Below, one piece after another: positions 44,512-56,208 of a stretch of 64,000 nt of DNA. Position 1 is the stretch's first letter, and every line of letters starts with the position of its first letter. Source of the DNA: Jackrogersella multiformis (taxonomy: Eukaryota; Ascomycota; Sordariomycetes; Xylariales; Hypoxylaceae); NCBI GenBank assembly GCA_902806575.1, contig CADCXD010000005.1, positions 2,976,001 through 3,040,000 on the forward strand. Reading direction: 5' to 3'. Position numbers and translations under genes: made by a program. The notes under the pieces are model-generated. The model ran no database searches and was not told the origin of the DNA. It was given only the letters and a program-made list of their open reading frames with translations.

Positions 44512-46589
44512 TCAGTCCTGGTTAAGCATCTTGTTATCAACCCTCTTCCCCTTGCCCTTGGAACCGCCCTTGAAGTGTTTCTTACTCGAACCTATCTGGA
44601 CGTCCTTGATGTCCAGGCCTGTCTCTAGCGCGATCATGGCCCTAGCCTTGCGCCCAGTAAGTTCCTTGGCGTGTGCCTGAGCCTGCGCCTTTCCATGCTC
44701 CGTGTACTTGTGACTGAACGGCATCTTTAGATGCCCCGCGTTTCCCGCGTCGCGTGCGAAGAAGGCCTTGTCGAGCTTCTTCGACTTGGCGCCGGTTGGC
44801 AAGGCCAATACCTCCGTGTCAACTGTCGACTCACCGTCGCCCAAGTCTAGCGTCCCCATAGCTGCATGCAGCGCGGCTTTGCGCTTCGTTGGTAGGTGTT
44901 CCGAATCGTAGAGCTCGCGGTTAAAATCAACACCATCAACTGAACCAGGTGGGGGTTCAACATATAGAAGCTTGCCGTTTACGTAGTCCTTAAGAATGAC
45001 TCTCGCAGCCCTTGATTCGTCTGGCTGTCCTACACCCTGGGTTGTGAAGCCCCGAGCTCTGGCATATGCCGTCAAGAGCTCACTCGCAGTGGGAATTCCC
45101 GTGCCGCCTTCTTCTAGTGGCCGCGTTCTAATGTGGATGCCGTAGAGAGCCTCTAAGAATGGTTGGGGTAGCCTGTGTGCAACAAGAGTAGCAGGCCCGG
45201 TATATTCCCGAAGTTGGTCGATGGGTAAGACGCCATTGCAGACGAGATCTGCTTTTGTTGTTGCGAAATTGGGGAACACGAGACCGGGACAATCGCACAG
45301 GATGACCTTCTCGCTTAAGTTGATAGTTTGAAAATGCTTGGTTTTGCCTGGTGTTGCGGAAACTGATACTTTCTTCGCGCCGATGAGGGCATTGATTGTT
45401 GACGACTTTCCGACGTTGGGATAGCCAACTAAGCCTATTTGTATCTTCTTGTCGGGATCTGCTAGTTGTTAGCTTTCACGATTAGCATGATACATGAAAC
45501 GTTTACATACCATCAGGATCATATGCATGCTGAAGGAATATGTCCTCTAGTTCCTCGACTGTCAATATCCTGGTGTCATCGTCATCATCCTGGGTTAAAG
45601 CTACACCCGAGTCTCCCTCATCCTCATCCTCCTCATCACTTTCGTCTTCTGAAGCGCTATCGGACTTAGACTTCCGGATAGTTTTCGGATTCGCGCTCTC
45701 GCCAATTAGAGGCTCTTCCGGTTCGTCCTCTAGATCACGTTCTTCATTTAACAGCTTTGCCAGACTAGCGGAGAAAAAGCGATAGGTTATTCGGTTCTCC
45801 TTGAAGTATTCCGCCCATGCCTTTCTCTGGTTCGTGGTCATCATGTCTGCCTTGTTGACTAGCAGCAGGTTCTTCTTCGCGGGATCCACATCCTTGACAT
45901 ATGATTCGAGGTCTTCCGATCGGAACATCAGGGGGTTGCGCGCATCGACGATCTGGACAACCAAGTCTGATCTTTCAATGACACGCCATAGTTGTCTCCA
46001 TACTTCCAAGTTGCGCTCGAACGGAGTCATCAGGAGATCGTTGTTCTCTTGTAGTTCTGCTAGACCTCTTCGCCAGTTCAAGAAACTCTCTCGTTCGAGC
46101 TGATCGAGTACGTCGGCGGTGGTAGAAGCATCCCACTTCGGTCGCCTGGGCACAGTCAACCTGGCTCTGTGCTTTGCCTGTCTCCCTACAATATGGCGCT
46201 CCTCGTCGGCTGATAAGAGGTATGGGTTTCTTTGATCGGTATGTATGATCTTGACGTTGTTCATCTTCTCGGCTGTGAAGTCGGTACCGGCAAGCTCAGC
46301 GGTGGCAAGAAATTCGTCCAGTGCGCCTTGCTCCGTTACGGAGCGCATCTTGACCCATGCTGCTTCTTTTTTATCGTTTGTGATATACTATGGTAGAGAT
46401 ATAAGTAGCTGCTAAATGGTGAATAGTTAAGAATGCAGAATCTAGAATCCATACCTCTTCACCAGTTGCATGGTTGATTCTTGTGACCGCTGATGACTTT
46501 TTGCGATCGGACCCTTTCCCTTTCCCGAAGCGATCATTCATGAGCGTATTTCCGAGCCCGACGGAATTTTTAGATTTTGGTTGCGGCAT
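44512..46589 (-). CDS. LSG1: Large-subunit GTPase 1 (60S ribosome maturation)
   Basis: Exons 46589-46455, 46387-45511 and 45458-44512 encode 652 residues. The GTPase motifs occur in circularly permuted order: G5-like DARNPL (193-198) and G4 NKAD (223-226) come first, then G1 GYPNVGKS (349-356) and G3 DCPGL (393-397). WVKMRSVTEQGALDEFL is a signature of Lsg1. A highly acidic insert (about 290-320) precedes the G1 exon. In yeast, Lsg1 is a cytoplasmic GTPase that releases the export adaptor Nmd3 from pre-60S particles. The basic C-terminus (KKHFKGGSKGKGKRVDNK) fits rRNA contact. Both introns restore conserved sequence (GEE-YITNDKKEAAW; DPD-DPDKKIQIG). It is head to head with LTV1. Confidence 0.97.
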
Positions 46590-47089
46590 GGTGGGTGCCT
46601 ATGGTTGAATTGCGCAGGTGGAAAAAGATGATGTAAGTGTGAAAATATGTTAACTGTAAATTGTTTCTTTCACAAATCTAATCGTACCTAGGTATTCTTT
46701 TAAATTTGACTTAAAGTTGAGATGTTACTTCCAGTTTTTGTAGTATCTATAACTAAGGTAATGGTTGTACTGTCCCGTCCCGCTGAATAATTCATTCAAT
46801 TGCCCCTCCATTTTTTCTTTCTAAATTCTGCGATTTCTGCGTCACTCCACGTCCGATAAGATAAGAATTTCCAATACCCCACCAAATTTTTATTCGATGC
46901 ACTTAACAAGTCAAAGTCAAAGACAAAGTCAAAGTTCAAAGTTCCAATTACAACCTTCGAACCATCTAACCTCAAGTGCGCTTCCGTAAAACAAACCGAA
47001 ACAAAATCTGAATCGAATTCCGACGCTATACTCATAATCACTCATTTCTTGCAAGCAGACACTGGACGAGATTAGATTTATCAGTCAAG
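46590..47089. promoter_or_regulatory. Shared bidirectional promoter of LSG1 and LTV1
   Basis: Only 500 bp separate the two start codons. A GTCAAA-type tandem (AAGTCAAAGTCAAAGACAAA followed by GTCAAAGTTCAAAGTT) spans about 46909-46943, and one TACCTAGGTA palindrome lies at 46685-46694. The arrangement suggests joint control of a 60S and a 40S assembly factor. A known ribosome-biogenesis promoter element could not be assigned with confidence. Confidence 0.65.
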
Positions 47090-48426
47090 ATGCCTAAAGG
47101 CAAGTGGATGTACGTAGTCTACACCTGGAACAAATCCGCGATTGACCATCTAACCGCCCCGACAGCGACAAGAAGACGGCCCAGCACTTCACGCTGGTGC
47201 ACCGGCCGCAGAATGATCCCCTGATCCATGACAGCGAGGCCCCGTCCATGATATTGAACCCGACCGCGCTACCGAATGCCTCCAAGGTCAGAAAACTCGA
47301 CGACCTCGCGTCCGAGCTGGGGACCGACGCGGAGCGCGTCCGGGCCAACGAGGGCGAGGCTGCCAACTACGGCGTATACTTTGACGATACCGAGTACGAC
47401 TACATGCAGCACCTGCGGGACCTAGATGCAGGGAATGGCGCCGGCGAGGTAGTCTTTATCGAGGCGGACAACGGACCTAAGAACAAGGCCAAGGGGAAGC
47501 AGAAGCAGAGCCTGGAGGATGCGCTGCGGCGGCTAGACGTCGAGGACGGAGAGCGCAAGCGCGACGAGTTATTCGGGGAAGACTTTCTCCCCTCGAAGAA
47601 CCTGCAGCATCTGACGTACCAGGCGCAGCAGGACATCCCCGACGTCATCGGCGGGTTCCAGCCGGACATGGACCCGCGGCTGCGAGAAGTGCTGGAGGCG
47701 CTGGAGGACGAGGAGTACGTCGACGACGACGAGGATGTATTCGCCGAGCTAGCGAAGGACGGCCAGGAGCTCGACGACATCTCGTTCGACGACGAGGACG
47801 GCGGCTGGGAGTCCGACGACACGGCCAAGCCGGCCAGAGAGTACAAGGATCGATCCGAAGCGCCCAACCTAGTCCCCTCCTCGCAAGCCGGCGACGCGGG
47901 CAAGAACGAGGACTGGCTGGAGGACTTCAAGAAGTTTAAGAAGGACCAGGGCAAGCCCTCCGCCGGTGCCGCGCCGTCGGACCTGCAATCCTCGCTCGTG
48001 ACCACGACGACGAACGGCGGGCGCCGGAAGAAGCGCAAGGGCGCGCTGACGAGCCAGTCGGGCTACTCGATGACGTCCTCGTCGCTCGTGCGCACCGAGC
48101 AGCTCGGCATCCTCGACGCGCGCTTCGACAAGATCGAGGAGCAGTACAACGAGGACGACTTCGAGGACGGCGACGGCGCCTCCGTGTCCCAGGTCTCTGC
48201 CGTGTCTAGCGTCACGGGCCCCGTGCGCCACGACTTCGACAACATTCTAGACGACTTCCTAGGGGGCTACTCGATGCACGGCAAGAAGCACATGAAGAAG
48301 GGCAAGTGGAAGAGCGGCACGGCCGAGCTGGACGAGATACGGCGGGAGCTGGGCCCGGCGCGAATCCGCGGCAGAGTTGCTCAGCCGCAAGCACCCGGTT
48401 TGGCATCGGCGTCGGCGTCCAGGTAG
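47090..48426 (+). CDS. LTV1: Low-temperature-viability protein, 40S ribosome maturation/export factor
   Basis: A 20-nt first exon (47090-47109) is joined across a 56-bp intron to exon 2 (47166-48426), giving 426 residues. The join yields MPKGKWIDKKTAQHFTLVHR, the conserved Ltv1 N-terminus. Next come DDTEYDYMQHLRD, VIGGFQPDMDPRLREVLEAL and the C-terminal VRHDFDNILDDFLGGYS, all family marks, with long acidic stretches between. Ltv1 binds the small-subunit head in pre-40S particles and is released after phosphorylation by casein kinase 1. Codons are strongly GC-ending, unlike divergent LSG1. An N-terminal exon this small is easily missed by gene callers. Confidence 0.96.
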
Positions 48427-48976
48427 AAGACCGCGGACATATTGATAGATACCCACGGAGCTCGGTAGTTACTCGGAGCCACCCGTCCGCAAGGACGGAC
48501 AATGCGCACATTGTACTTCCTTTAATTCATACACAAGTTCATTCGCGCCTCGAGTGAAAGTATCAACTCGCATTTATTGCTACAATGTACCACTGGCGAG
48601 GAGCGATACTCGCTCCTCGCGGACAACCAAGTTGCTTGTTTACATAGACCAACGCGACCGACGGGCCTCTATTCTGCAAAACATAAAGACCAACAGTTCT
48701 CAGTTCTTCGTAGAGGGCAAACGACCTACTAGATATAAGGCAGATTTCGTAAGGTCGCACGCATATCTCTGAGATGGGATAGAGAGCCGCGGGGTTTCGC
48801 AAAAAGGGGACCACACTCCCCAACAGCAACTTTTATTCAGTAGAGGATGGGGGTGGTGGTGGTGGTGATGATGGTTGCTCATGGGTAAATTGGTTCCGAA
48901 AATCGCCAAACCATCGGAACAGATCTTGTAGAGACTGGGGGAGCCCCGCCGCTTGCCACTCTGATGTGTCCTCGTC
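48427..48976. other. Intergenic region between convergent genes
   Basis: 3' flanks of LTV1 and the taxilin gene. A short inverted repeat (GAGGAGCGA / TCGCTCCTC) lies at about 48598-48619, and a CCACCACCACCACC-type run (minus strand) near 48850-48870. No gene. Confidence 0.45.
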
Positions 48977-51079
48977 CTAACGATGACCGTTCATAGCAGG
49001 CGGCCGCTCGGGGCCAAATGCGCCGGGTACTTGCGGCATGATTTCTTCCTCTGTGTCGTCGTCGAACTCACCCTCTTCACTCACCTCCTCGTCGCCTTCG
49101 TCGTCGTATTCGTACTCGCTCTCCTCGTCGCCGTCCTCCAGCTCCCCCTCCTCGTCCCCCTCTGCCCCCTCGGCGTAGCAGCTCTCGACCGTACCCTGCA
49201 TGCCCTGAGGTATGCCGCGGCCTTGTTGCTGCATCTGGTTGATGATGCTCGTGAGCTTGTCGTTCTTCTTCTTGATGTCCTCGAGGTCCTTCATATTTCT
49301 ATTTCGTTCCTCCGCCATCTTGAAGATGTTTTGGTTGAGAGCGCCCTCTTTTCGCTTGTAGGCCTCGTTCTCCTTCTCGAGTTTCTTCGTCTTCTTTGAC
49401 ATGTCCTCCATCTCCTTGCGAAAGGTTAAAAACAGGTCGTTACTGTTGTTAAGCGTATCCTCGACCTCCTCATTTGTTAATGCCTTCGCGCGGCGTGCTA
49501 GTGAGGGGCACAGGGCGCATACCTGCTTAAACTTCTCGACATAAACGTTCAACTGATTTCGCAGTTCGGTTTCTGTCTTAGAGAACGTAAGCACCTGGCT
49601 ATTTAGTTGACGTGCGCGATTGGCTTCGGCCTCGGCGGTTTTCTTCTGCTGCTCGTAGCGAGCCATGTTCCACTGCACCTCGATCTCCTTAGTCCGCATC
49701 GCAGAATGGAAATGTAGCTCTCGAAGCTCGTATTGGTCGATGAGGGACTTGAATCGTGCCTTAAACCTGTAACTTTTGTGTCAATATAGAACGCGACTGC
49801 GTACGGAGGCATAGGAGTAGCGCACAATTCTTCGGCCTTCATGTACACAACCTGCTTTCGCGGGTTATCTTTCTCCTCTTGATAACCCTCTAGTGTCTCG
49901 AGTACTTTCCTAAAGCGCTCGTCAGACGAGGTTTTCAGTCGGTCATGGGTATCGTTCAAAGCGCGGTGTTCGTTCTAGACCATTCCCATCAGCTGGAATT
50001 CCCCTATCCCTTAGACCCAGGCTCATAATACCTTAAGCTTATTGTTCTCTTTTTGCAGTTCGCGACAGAGCTTCTCTAGTTTTTCCTTCAAGCTGATCTG
50101 CTTGCTCAAGTCGGTCCTACTAGAGTCCTTTTCCTTCTGCAACTGGTCCGCGCGTTTCTTATTCTTGAGATTTTCGCGTTCGAGGCGTTTCATATTCGCA
50201 AAGAGTTCTGATGATCGCTTGGTCAAGAGCTCTATCTTATCCATATCGTTCATCTTGTTCATCTGATGGTTGAGCTCGCGATTTGCCTTGCGTACTTCTC
50301 GATCTGGCGTAGGGAAAAACATTAGCAGGGCCTCGATATCACGGATAAGAACTAGCAAAGTCAGGGGGTTCAGCAAGAGGGCAATTGCTCGGCGCATGTC
50401 GTGGTCTGACGTCGTGTAGCAGCGTTGTGCGACGGAGTAGAAGCTGCATATCGAAAAGCATAGATGCCGTCTTTGAGACACATATCGGCCTAGCTGTCGG
50501 AATCTCTGGGTCCTCGGCGGATGATGGGTTTCTGTAGGCTTATATGTCGCAAATAACTCGCACGGCTGTCCCGGTTCGCCCGTCATCGCTAAACACGCGC
50601 CACAGCGTACATGACACCATACTATCTTTCCCCGAGTCGCCGATATCTTCTTGAATTGGTAGGTGGTCCGCTACCATGGTAGTGTATTCGTCCAAGATTA
50701 TAAGACCAGCGCCGTCCCCAGCTATGCTATGATTATTCTAACGACAAAAAGGATATAAAAAAATTGACCTACCAATTTCCGCCTCTTGCTCTTTTTCAGC
50801 GGCCGTATCTACCTCCAGCTGAGAGATCCTGGCGGCGACGAGTTTTGAGGCTTCATTCGAGTCGAGAGCTTTCTTTCCCTTTCCCTTCTTAGCCGCAGCG
50901 TTCGAAGCCATGGCGGGCGTGGGGGTCGGAGCAGGTCGGGGTTCTTGGACGGGGACATGGTGGCCGTTCGGTAAGGAATCGTCATGGACGTGAGAATGAG
51001 TCGAAGTACCATTAGTAGTTAGGACGGAAGCGAGGGGAGCAGGCGCTGCAGAGGGGCCACGGTGGCTCGTGGTCGCCAT
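48977..51079 (-). CDS. Taxilin-family coiled-coil protein
   Basis: Exons 51079-50773, 50303-50032, 49974-49826, 49766-49523 and 49465-48977 give 486 residues. The central part is continuous coiled coil with family signatures DYQEEK-like (GYQEEKDNPRKQVV), QYELRELHFHSAMRTKEIEVQ, TETELRNQLNVYVEKFKQV, NNSNDLFLTFRKEM and LTSIINQMQQQGRG. The tail is very acidic. Animal taxilins bind syntaxins in vesicle traffic; the fungal role is less clear. A 57-bp in-frame segment (49522-49466) interrupts FKQ-VEDTLNNS. It has GTATGC and AG borders and a TTAAC branch site, so I call it an intron rather than coding. The first intron is 469 bp, exceptional for this window. A Pro/Ala-rich N-terminus precedes the coil. 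Confidence 0.9.
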
Positions 51080-52345
51080 GATTCCCTAAATATAGACAGG
51101 TGGGCTAAGAAGGTATAGAGTTAGAATGGGATCATGGCCTTCCAAAGCGACTCGTGACTTGTGACTCGTGAGACAATAGAGGATTAATGGCTATTGGTTA
51201 TTGGGTATTAGTCATTGGTCATTGGTGTGCACGTACTGTTCTTCGGAATTACTTCTGGACATTGGAATGGTTACTAGGTCGAGAAGCTTAGAGATTTAAA
51301 AAAAAAATACGGCTGCTACGGGTAGTGGGGGAAATATAAAAATCGAGAATGGTATCAAGTATCAGGTAGGTATCAGGTATCCGGTATCTGGCTTGGTTGG
51401 TCGGGTTACGTGTGCACATGTGGTGTTGGAGAGGCGTCGTTCAATGATGAATGAAGACTTTTGAGGTTGAGAACTTCCAAGTTCCAGGGTTGAGATTGAA
51501 GAGTTGAAGCGCGGCGTTTTTTTAGCGTCAATTACTTAATCATACTCCGGACTGCCGCCTGCCGCCTTGTAAAACTTCCAGGGCTTGCTAGCTAGGTGTG
51601 CACATGCGAACCTCTAGTTTCCAAGGTTCTCACCTACCCACTACAGGTACATAAATACATCAAGTTGAAGTAAGTACACAGATACCTAGGTACATATGGT
51701 TTACACAAATGCAATACATGCCCTAGGGAGAAAAATTGAATTCGACGCTAACCAGGAACCAGAGCAGCGGTTTTCTACGGGTCTTATTATACTTAATTGC
51801 ACTTTCGATATAGTCCGTATATCCGTACGGGATAGGCACCTATGATATAGATACCGGTATAAGAATTCCAATTGGTTTGTAATCTGTATCACCTGCCTAC
51901 CTTGCTTACCTAAGTAAGTAATGCATGCAATTAAACAGTTACGACTCTCACTAATCGAAATATTATTTAATCTATTATTCATCCTAAAGGTTATGCCTAT
52001 GTACCGAGTTACATATCCCGGATAGCAGGGATAATCTCGATCAATATGCGTCATCCGACATAACCCAATTATTTATTCGCCCTTGGTGGAAATTTTCTAG
52101 AATTATACACATACCATACCCATATCCAGACCTTCTCTTCCTCAGCCGCCCAGCCGTCGTGATATTCCGTCTTAATTTAGTTACGGTTCTATCTTAATTT
52201 TTATTAGCTGCAGTTGGTCGGCTTCATTATTTTGCGGCGTAGCTCCCTTCTTCTCTCTCTCTCTCTCTGTCTCTCTCATTCTCTCATTCTCTCGTTTCTA
52301 TTCCTTCTCGTGTAATATTAACCGCTGTCTTTACATAACAAGAAG
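51080..52345. promoter_or_regulatory. Divergent intergenic region of taxilin and CYM1
   Basis: 1.27 kb of non-coding DNA. Near 51115-51240 there are degenerate short direct repeats (GACTCGTGA, ATTGGTTATTGG). One TACCTAGGTA lies at 51683-51692. A CT microsatellite with CTCTCTCTCTCTCTCTGTCT, followed by CATTCTCTCATTCTCTC, occupies about 52250-52293 in the CYM1 leader. Confidence 0.5.
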
Positions 52346-55300
52346 ATGTTGCGCAATGCGGTGAAAGGTGCAGCCAAGAGAGCTGTGACGGAGTTGTCTC
52401 AGTATCCCAAACCCGGCGAGAAACTCCATGGCTTCACTCTGTTAAGAACAAAGCATGTACCAGAGCTCGAGCTGACTGCACTACACTTACGACATGACAA
52501 GACGGGTGCGGACTACCTTCATATTGCCCGAGATGATAGTAACAATGTATTCTCGATCGGCTTCAAGACAAATCCTCCCGATGACACGGGCGTCCCTCAT
52601 ATCCTCGAGCACACAACGTTATGCGGCAGCCAGAAGTATCCTATACGAGATCCCTTCTTCAAGATGTTGCCTCGAACTCTCTCTAACTTTATGAATGCCT
52701 TCACGGCTTCCGATCACACTTACTATCCATTCGCCACAACCAACGCCCAAGACTTCCAGAACCTCATGTCTGTTTATCTCGACGCGACGCTTCACCCGCT
52801 GCTGAAGGAAACAGACTTTACTCAGGAGGGGTGGCGAATCGGTCCAGAGAACCCTAGGGTTGCGGAAAAGGATGGGGAAGCAGGCGCTGAGGATAGCAAA
52901 CTCGTCTTCAAGGGTGTTGTCTACAATGAGATGAAGGGTCAAATGTCGGACGCGGGTTACCTCTTCTATATTCGCTTCCAGGACCACATCTTCCCATCCA
53001 TCAATAACTCTGGAGGTGATCCGCAGAAGATCACCGACTTGACATATGATCAGCTACGCAAGTTCCATGCCGAACATTACCATCCGAGTAATGCAAAGCT
53101 GATGACCTATGGTGACATGCCACTGGCCGATCATCTGAGGGAAGTCGATGCCCAGATGAAAGCGTTTGAGAAGATAAAGGCAGATATCGACCACAAAAGA
53201 CCAATCGACCTTAGCAAAGAGCCACGCAAGGTGGTGGTCTTTGGGCCAGTTGATCCCCTCGCCGATCCGGAAAAGCAATATAAGACATCGGTGTCTTGGG
53301 TCACAGGCGATACCAGCGATGTGCTCGAATCCTTCTCTGTCGCCCTACTCTCATCGCTATTGATGGACGGATATGGATCTCCACTATATAAGGGGCTCAT
53401 TGAAAGCGGTCTAGGCACAGATTGGAGTCCAAATACCGGGTATGACGGGTCGGCAGCCGCGGGAATATTCTCTATTGGGTTGACCGGGGTCGAGTCATCT
53501 AATGTAGAAAAGGTAAGGGGCGAGGTGCAAAAGATACTTGGTGATATTCGCAAGAAAGGCTTTGAGAAGAACAAGATTGACGGATATCTTCACCAACTCG
53601 AGTTGAGCTTGAAGCACAAGACAGCCAATTTTGGACTTTCGGTGCTACATCGTCTGAAAGGGAAGTGGTTCTCTGGTACTGATCCGTTCGATTCTTTGGC
53701 CTGGAATGACACTGTCGCAGCCTTCGAGGCGAAACTAGCCGAAGGGGGGTATCTTGAGGGGCTAATGGACAAGTACATATTGAACGATAACACTCTCACC
53801 TTCACGATGGCTCCGTCGGAAACATACGGCGCCGAGATTGCGAAGGAAGAAGATGACAGGCTAGCAGCTAAGATTCTGGAGGCTACTCGAGAGGCTGGCG
53901 GAGATCAAGCAGCTCGAAAATTCTTCGAGCAAAGAGAGCTTGATCTGCTTGTCGAGCAAGGCAAGTCAAATACGCAAGATCTGAGCTGCCTACCAACTGT
54001 CTATGTCAAGGACATTCCGAGGCAGAAAGACCCTGCTGTGATACGAGACGAGGCTGCTCACGGCACTACTATTCAATGGCACGAGGCCCCTACGAATGGC
54101 TTGACTTACTTCCGAGCCATCAATACCTTCGAAAATTTGCCAGATGAACTTCGATCCTTGATTCCACTATTCACCGACTCCATCATGCGGTTAGGAACGA
54201 AGGACATGACTATGGAACAGCTGGAAGACCTAATCAAATTGAAGACGGGAGGTATATCTGTTGGGTACCTGTCGACCGCATCGCCAACCGATTTCCGACA
54301 AGCGTCCGAAGGCCTCCTACTGAGGGGTATGGCTCTTGATCGCAACGTACCCGAGATGTTTGATTTACTACGCAAACTCATCCTGGAGACTAACTTCGAC
54401 AGCCCTGAGGCTGCCCTTCGAATAAGACAACTTCTCGAAGCTGCAGCTGACGGGGTCGTGAACGATATCGCATCATCAGGTCACGGTTATGCTCGAAGGT
54501 ATGCCGAGTCAGGATTGACCCGTGACGCGTACCTTAGCGAACAAGTCAGTGGTTTATCACAGGTTAAACTCATTACCTCGTTAGCCGGGCGACCAGAGTC
54601 AGATCAGTTTGAGGATGTAATTGAGAAGCTAAAGCAAATCCAGAAATTTGCATTAGAAGGCAACAGCATCCGTACGGCGTTGACGTGTGGTCCCGATAGT
54701 GCGCAGGCCAACTCTTCTGCGCTGTCTCAATTCATGGCATCTCGTCCATCTGACTCTGTCACGTTTCCGGCTGCTGGGAAACAGTCATTTACGAGAGATA
54801 TCAAAGCATTCTTCCCGCTTCCTTACCAGGTCTACTATGGTTGCCTCGCGCTCCCGACTACTTCCTACACGTCTTCGCATGGTGCACCATTACAGATATT
54901 AGCGCAACTCTTGACTCACAAACACCTCCATCACGAAATTCGTGAAAAGGGCGGCGCTTATGGAGGCGGCGCTTACATGAAGGGTCTGGAAGGAGTGTTC
55001 GGGTTCTACTCATACCGAGATCCAAACCCTCAGAACACTCTTTCCATCATGAAGAATGCCGGTCGATGGGCTGTCGACAAGCAATGGTCAGACCAGGATC
55101 TTGAGGAGGCTAAGATCTCGGTCTTCCAGGGTGTTGATGCGCCTAAATCTGTGAATTCGGAGGGTATGCTCCGATTTATGTCTGGCGTCACGCACGAGAT
55201 GCAACAAAAGAGGCGAGAGCAACTTCTAGACGTTTCCAAGGACCAAGTTCGCGAGGTTGCCCAGAAGTACATCGTCGATGCTCTCGCGAAGGAAGAGGAA

Positions 55301-55384
55301 AGAGTCGCCTTCCTCGGAAAGAAACAGGACTGGGTCGACGGTTCTTGGAAGGTAAACGAGATAAACGTTAATGGTGCCGAGTAA
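52346..55384 (+). CDS. CYM1: Mitochondrial presequence protease, M16C metallopeptidase
   Basis: A single exon of 1012 residues, the expected length. The N-terminus (MLRNAVKGAAKRAVTEL) is basic and amphipathic, as in a mitochondrial targeting peptide. The inverted zinc motif HILEH (His85, Glu88, His89) lies in GVPHILEHTTLCGS, and a distal zinc ligand Glu is seen near 195 in VVYNEMKGQMS. The C-terminal half contains the substrate-chamber motif REKGGAYGGGAYM. Cym1/PreP degrades cleaved targeting peptides and other short peptides in the matrix. The long intronless ORF fits the family in filamentous fungi. Base composition is less GC-rich than its neighbours LTV1 and AKR. Confidence 0.97.
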   Translation: MLRNAVKGAAKRAVTELSQYPKPGEKLHGFTLLRTKHVPELELTALHLRHDKTGADYLHIARDDSNNVFSIGFKTNPPDDTGVPHILEHTTLCGSQKYPIRDPFFKMLPRTLSNFMNAFTASDHTYYPFATTNAQDFQNLMSVYLDATLHPLLKETDFTQEGWRIGPENPRVAEKDGEAGAEDSKLVFKGVVYNEMKGQMSDAGYLFYIRFQDHIFPSINNSGGDPQKITDLTYDQLRKFHAEHYHPSNAKLMTYGDMPLADHLREVDAQMKAFEKIKADIDHKRPIDLSKEPRKVVVFGPVDPLADPEKQYKTSVSWVTGDTSDVLESFSVALLSSLLMDGYGSPLYKGLIESGLGTDWSPNTGYDGSAAAGIFSIGLTGVESSNVEKVRGEVQKILGDIRKKGFEKNKIDGYLHQLELSLKHKTANFGLSVLHRLKGKWFSGTDPFDSLAWNDTVAAFEAKLAEGGYLEGLMDKYILNDNTLTFTMAPSETYGAEIAKEEDDRLAAKILEATREAGGDQAARKFFEQRELDLLVEQGKSNTQDLSCLPTVYVKDIPRQKDPAVIRDEAAHGTTIQWHEAPTNGLTYFRAINTFENLPDELRSLIPLFTDSIMRLGTKDMTMEQLEDLIKLKTGGISVGYLSTASPTDFRQASEGLLLRGMALDRNVPEMFDLLRKLILETNFDSPEAALRIRQLLEAAADGVVNDIASSGHGYARRYAESGLTRDAYLSEQVSGLSQVKLITSLAGRPESDQFEDVIEKLKQIQKFALEGNSIRTALTCGPDSAQANSSALSQFMASRPSDSVTFPAAGKQSFTRDIKAFFPLPYQVYYGCLALPTTSYTSSHGAPLQILAQLLTHKHLHHEIREKGGAYGGGAYMKGLEGVFGFYSYRDPNPQNTLSIMKNAGRWAVDKQWSDQDLEEAKISVFQGVDAPKSVNSEGMLRFMSGVTHEMQQKRREQLLDVSKDQVREVAQKYIVDALAKEEERVAFLGKKQDWVDGSWKVNEINVNGAE

Positions 55385-56208
55385 CGACAGGATATTGACG
55401 ACCAGGTAAACGATGTATGAAATATTTGTACAACACTGCATATACCCTCCTCCAGCTAACTAGACTAACTGTATATAACATGGGCGTCTCAATTGCGAAC
55501 CCATTTCTTACCCACGACGGCCATTTGCAATATGAACCTTGCCGTACGAAAGAGCACATCCCCACAAACATATTCAGCGTTCAGATACGATACGTCTTCC
55601 TGCTTGGTGTCTTCCTCGGGAGACTCCACCATAGCATGGAGACCACAGAGCAACGCGAGAGCAAAACCCTCTAGGTAGGGTCAGTGTACAACACCTCGGA
55701 AGAGGCTAAGGACGCAAGACCCTAACCTACGCTCGTTCTTTCAGACCCAGATTCCTTAGCATTAGGATTCCGGACTATAGAACAGAGTACATGCTTATTC
55801 AGTAGACCCTGTCTCTTGGTGCATTTGTCTACTTCATTTGCGACGGCGTGTTGCGCCTGACATGATAGAGTCGTGAACGCATATGTTGAAATGGGGGGGG
55901 AGGGGGGAGATGACAAATCATTTAGTCCTAGCCGCCTAGTTCAGCCCCATCGCTGACAAGCATATATCTATATTGAGAATCCAGTATATGATAGGTGAGC
56001 ACCATTTCGCTTAGAAGAGGATTGATTCTTTAAAACATTGAAAAGGCCCCTGGCCATATAGGCAACGACTCGGGAAAAGGTCGGATGTTTTCATTCTGAA
56101 GGATTATGACGCCTAATATCTTCAAGTTTCAGCTGTAATATTCAGAGGTAAGCTTTTTCTCATTCTTAGTCTACGCTGTCGTCTTCGGGTCTTTATTGAA
56201 TCATCATA
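55385..56208. other. Intergenic region
   Basis: 3' flank of CYM1 and promoter of the next membrane-protein gene. A G run (GGGGGGGGAGGGGGGAGA, about 55893-55910) is the only unusual sequence. No gene. Confidence 0.45.
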
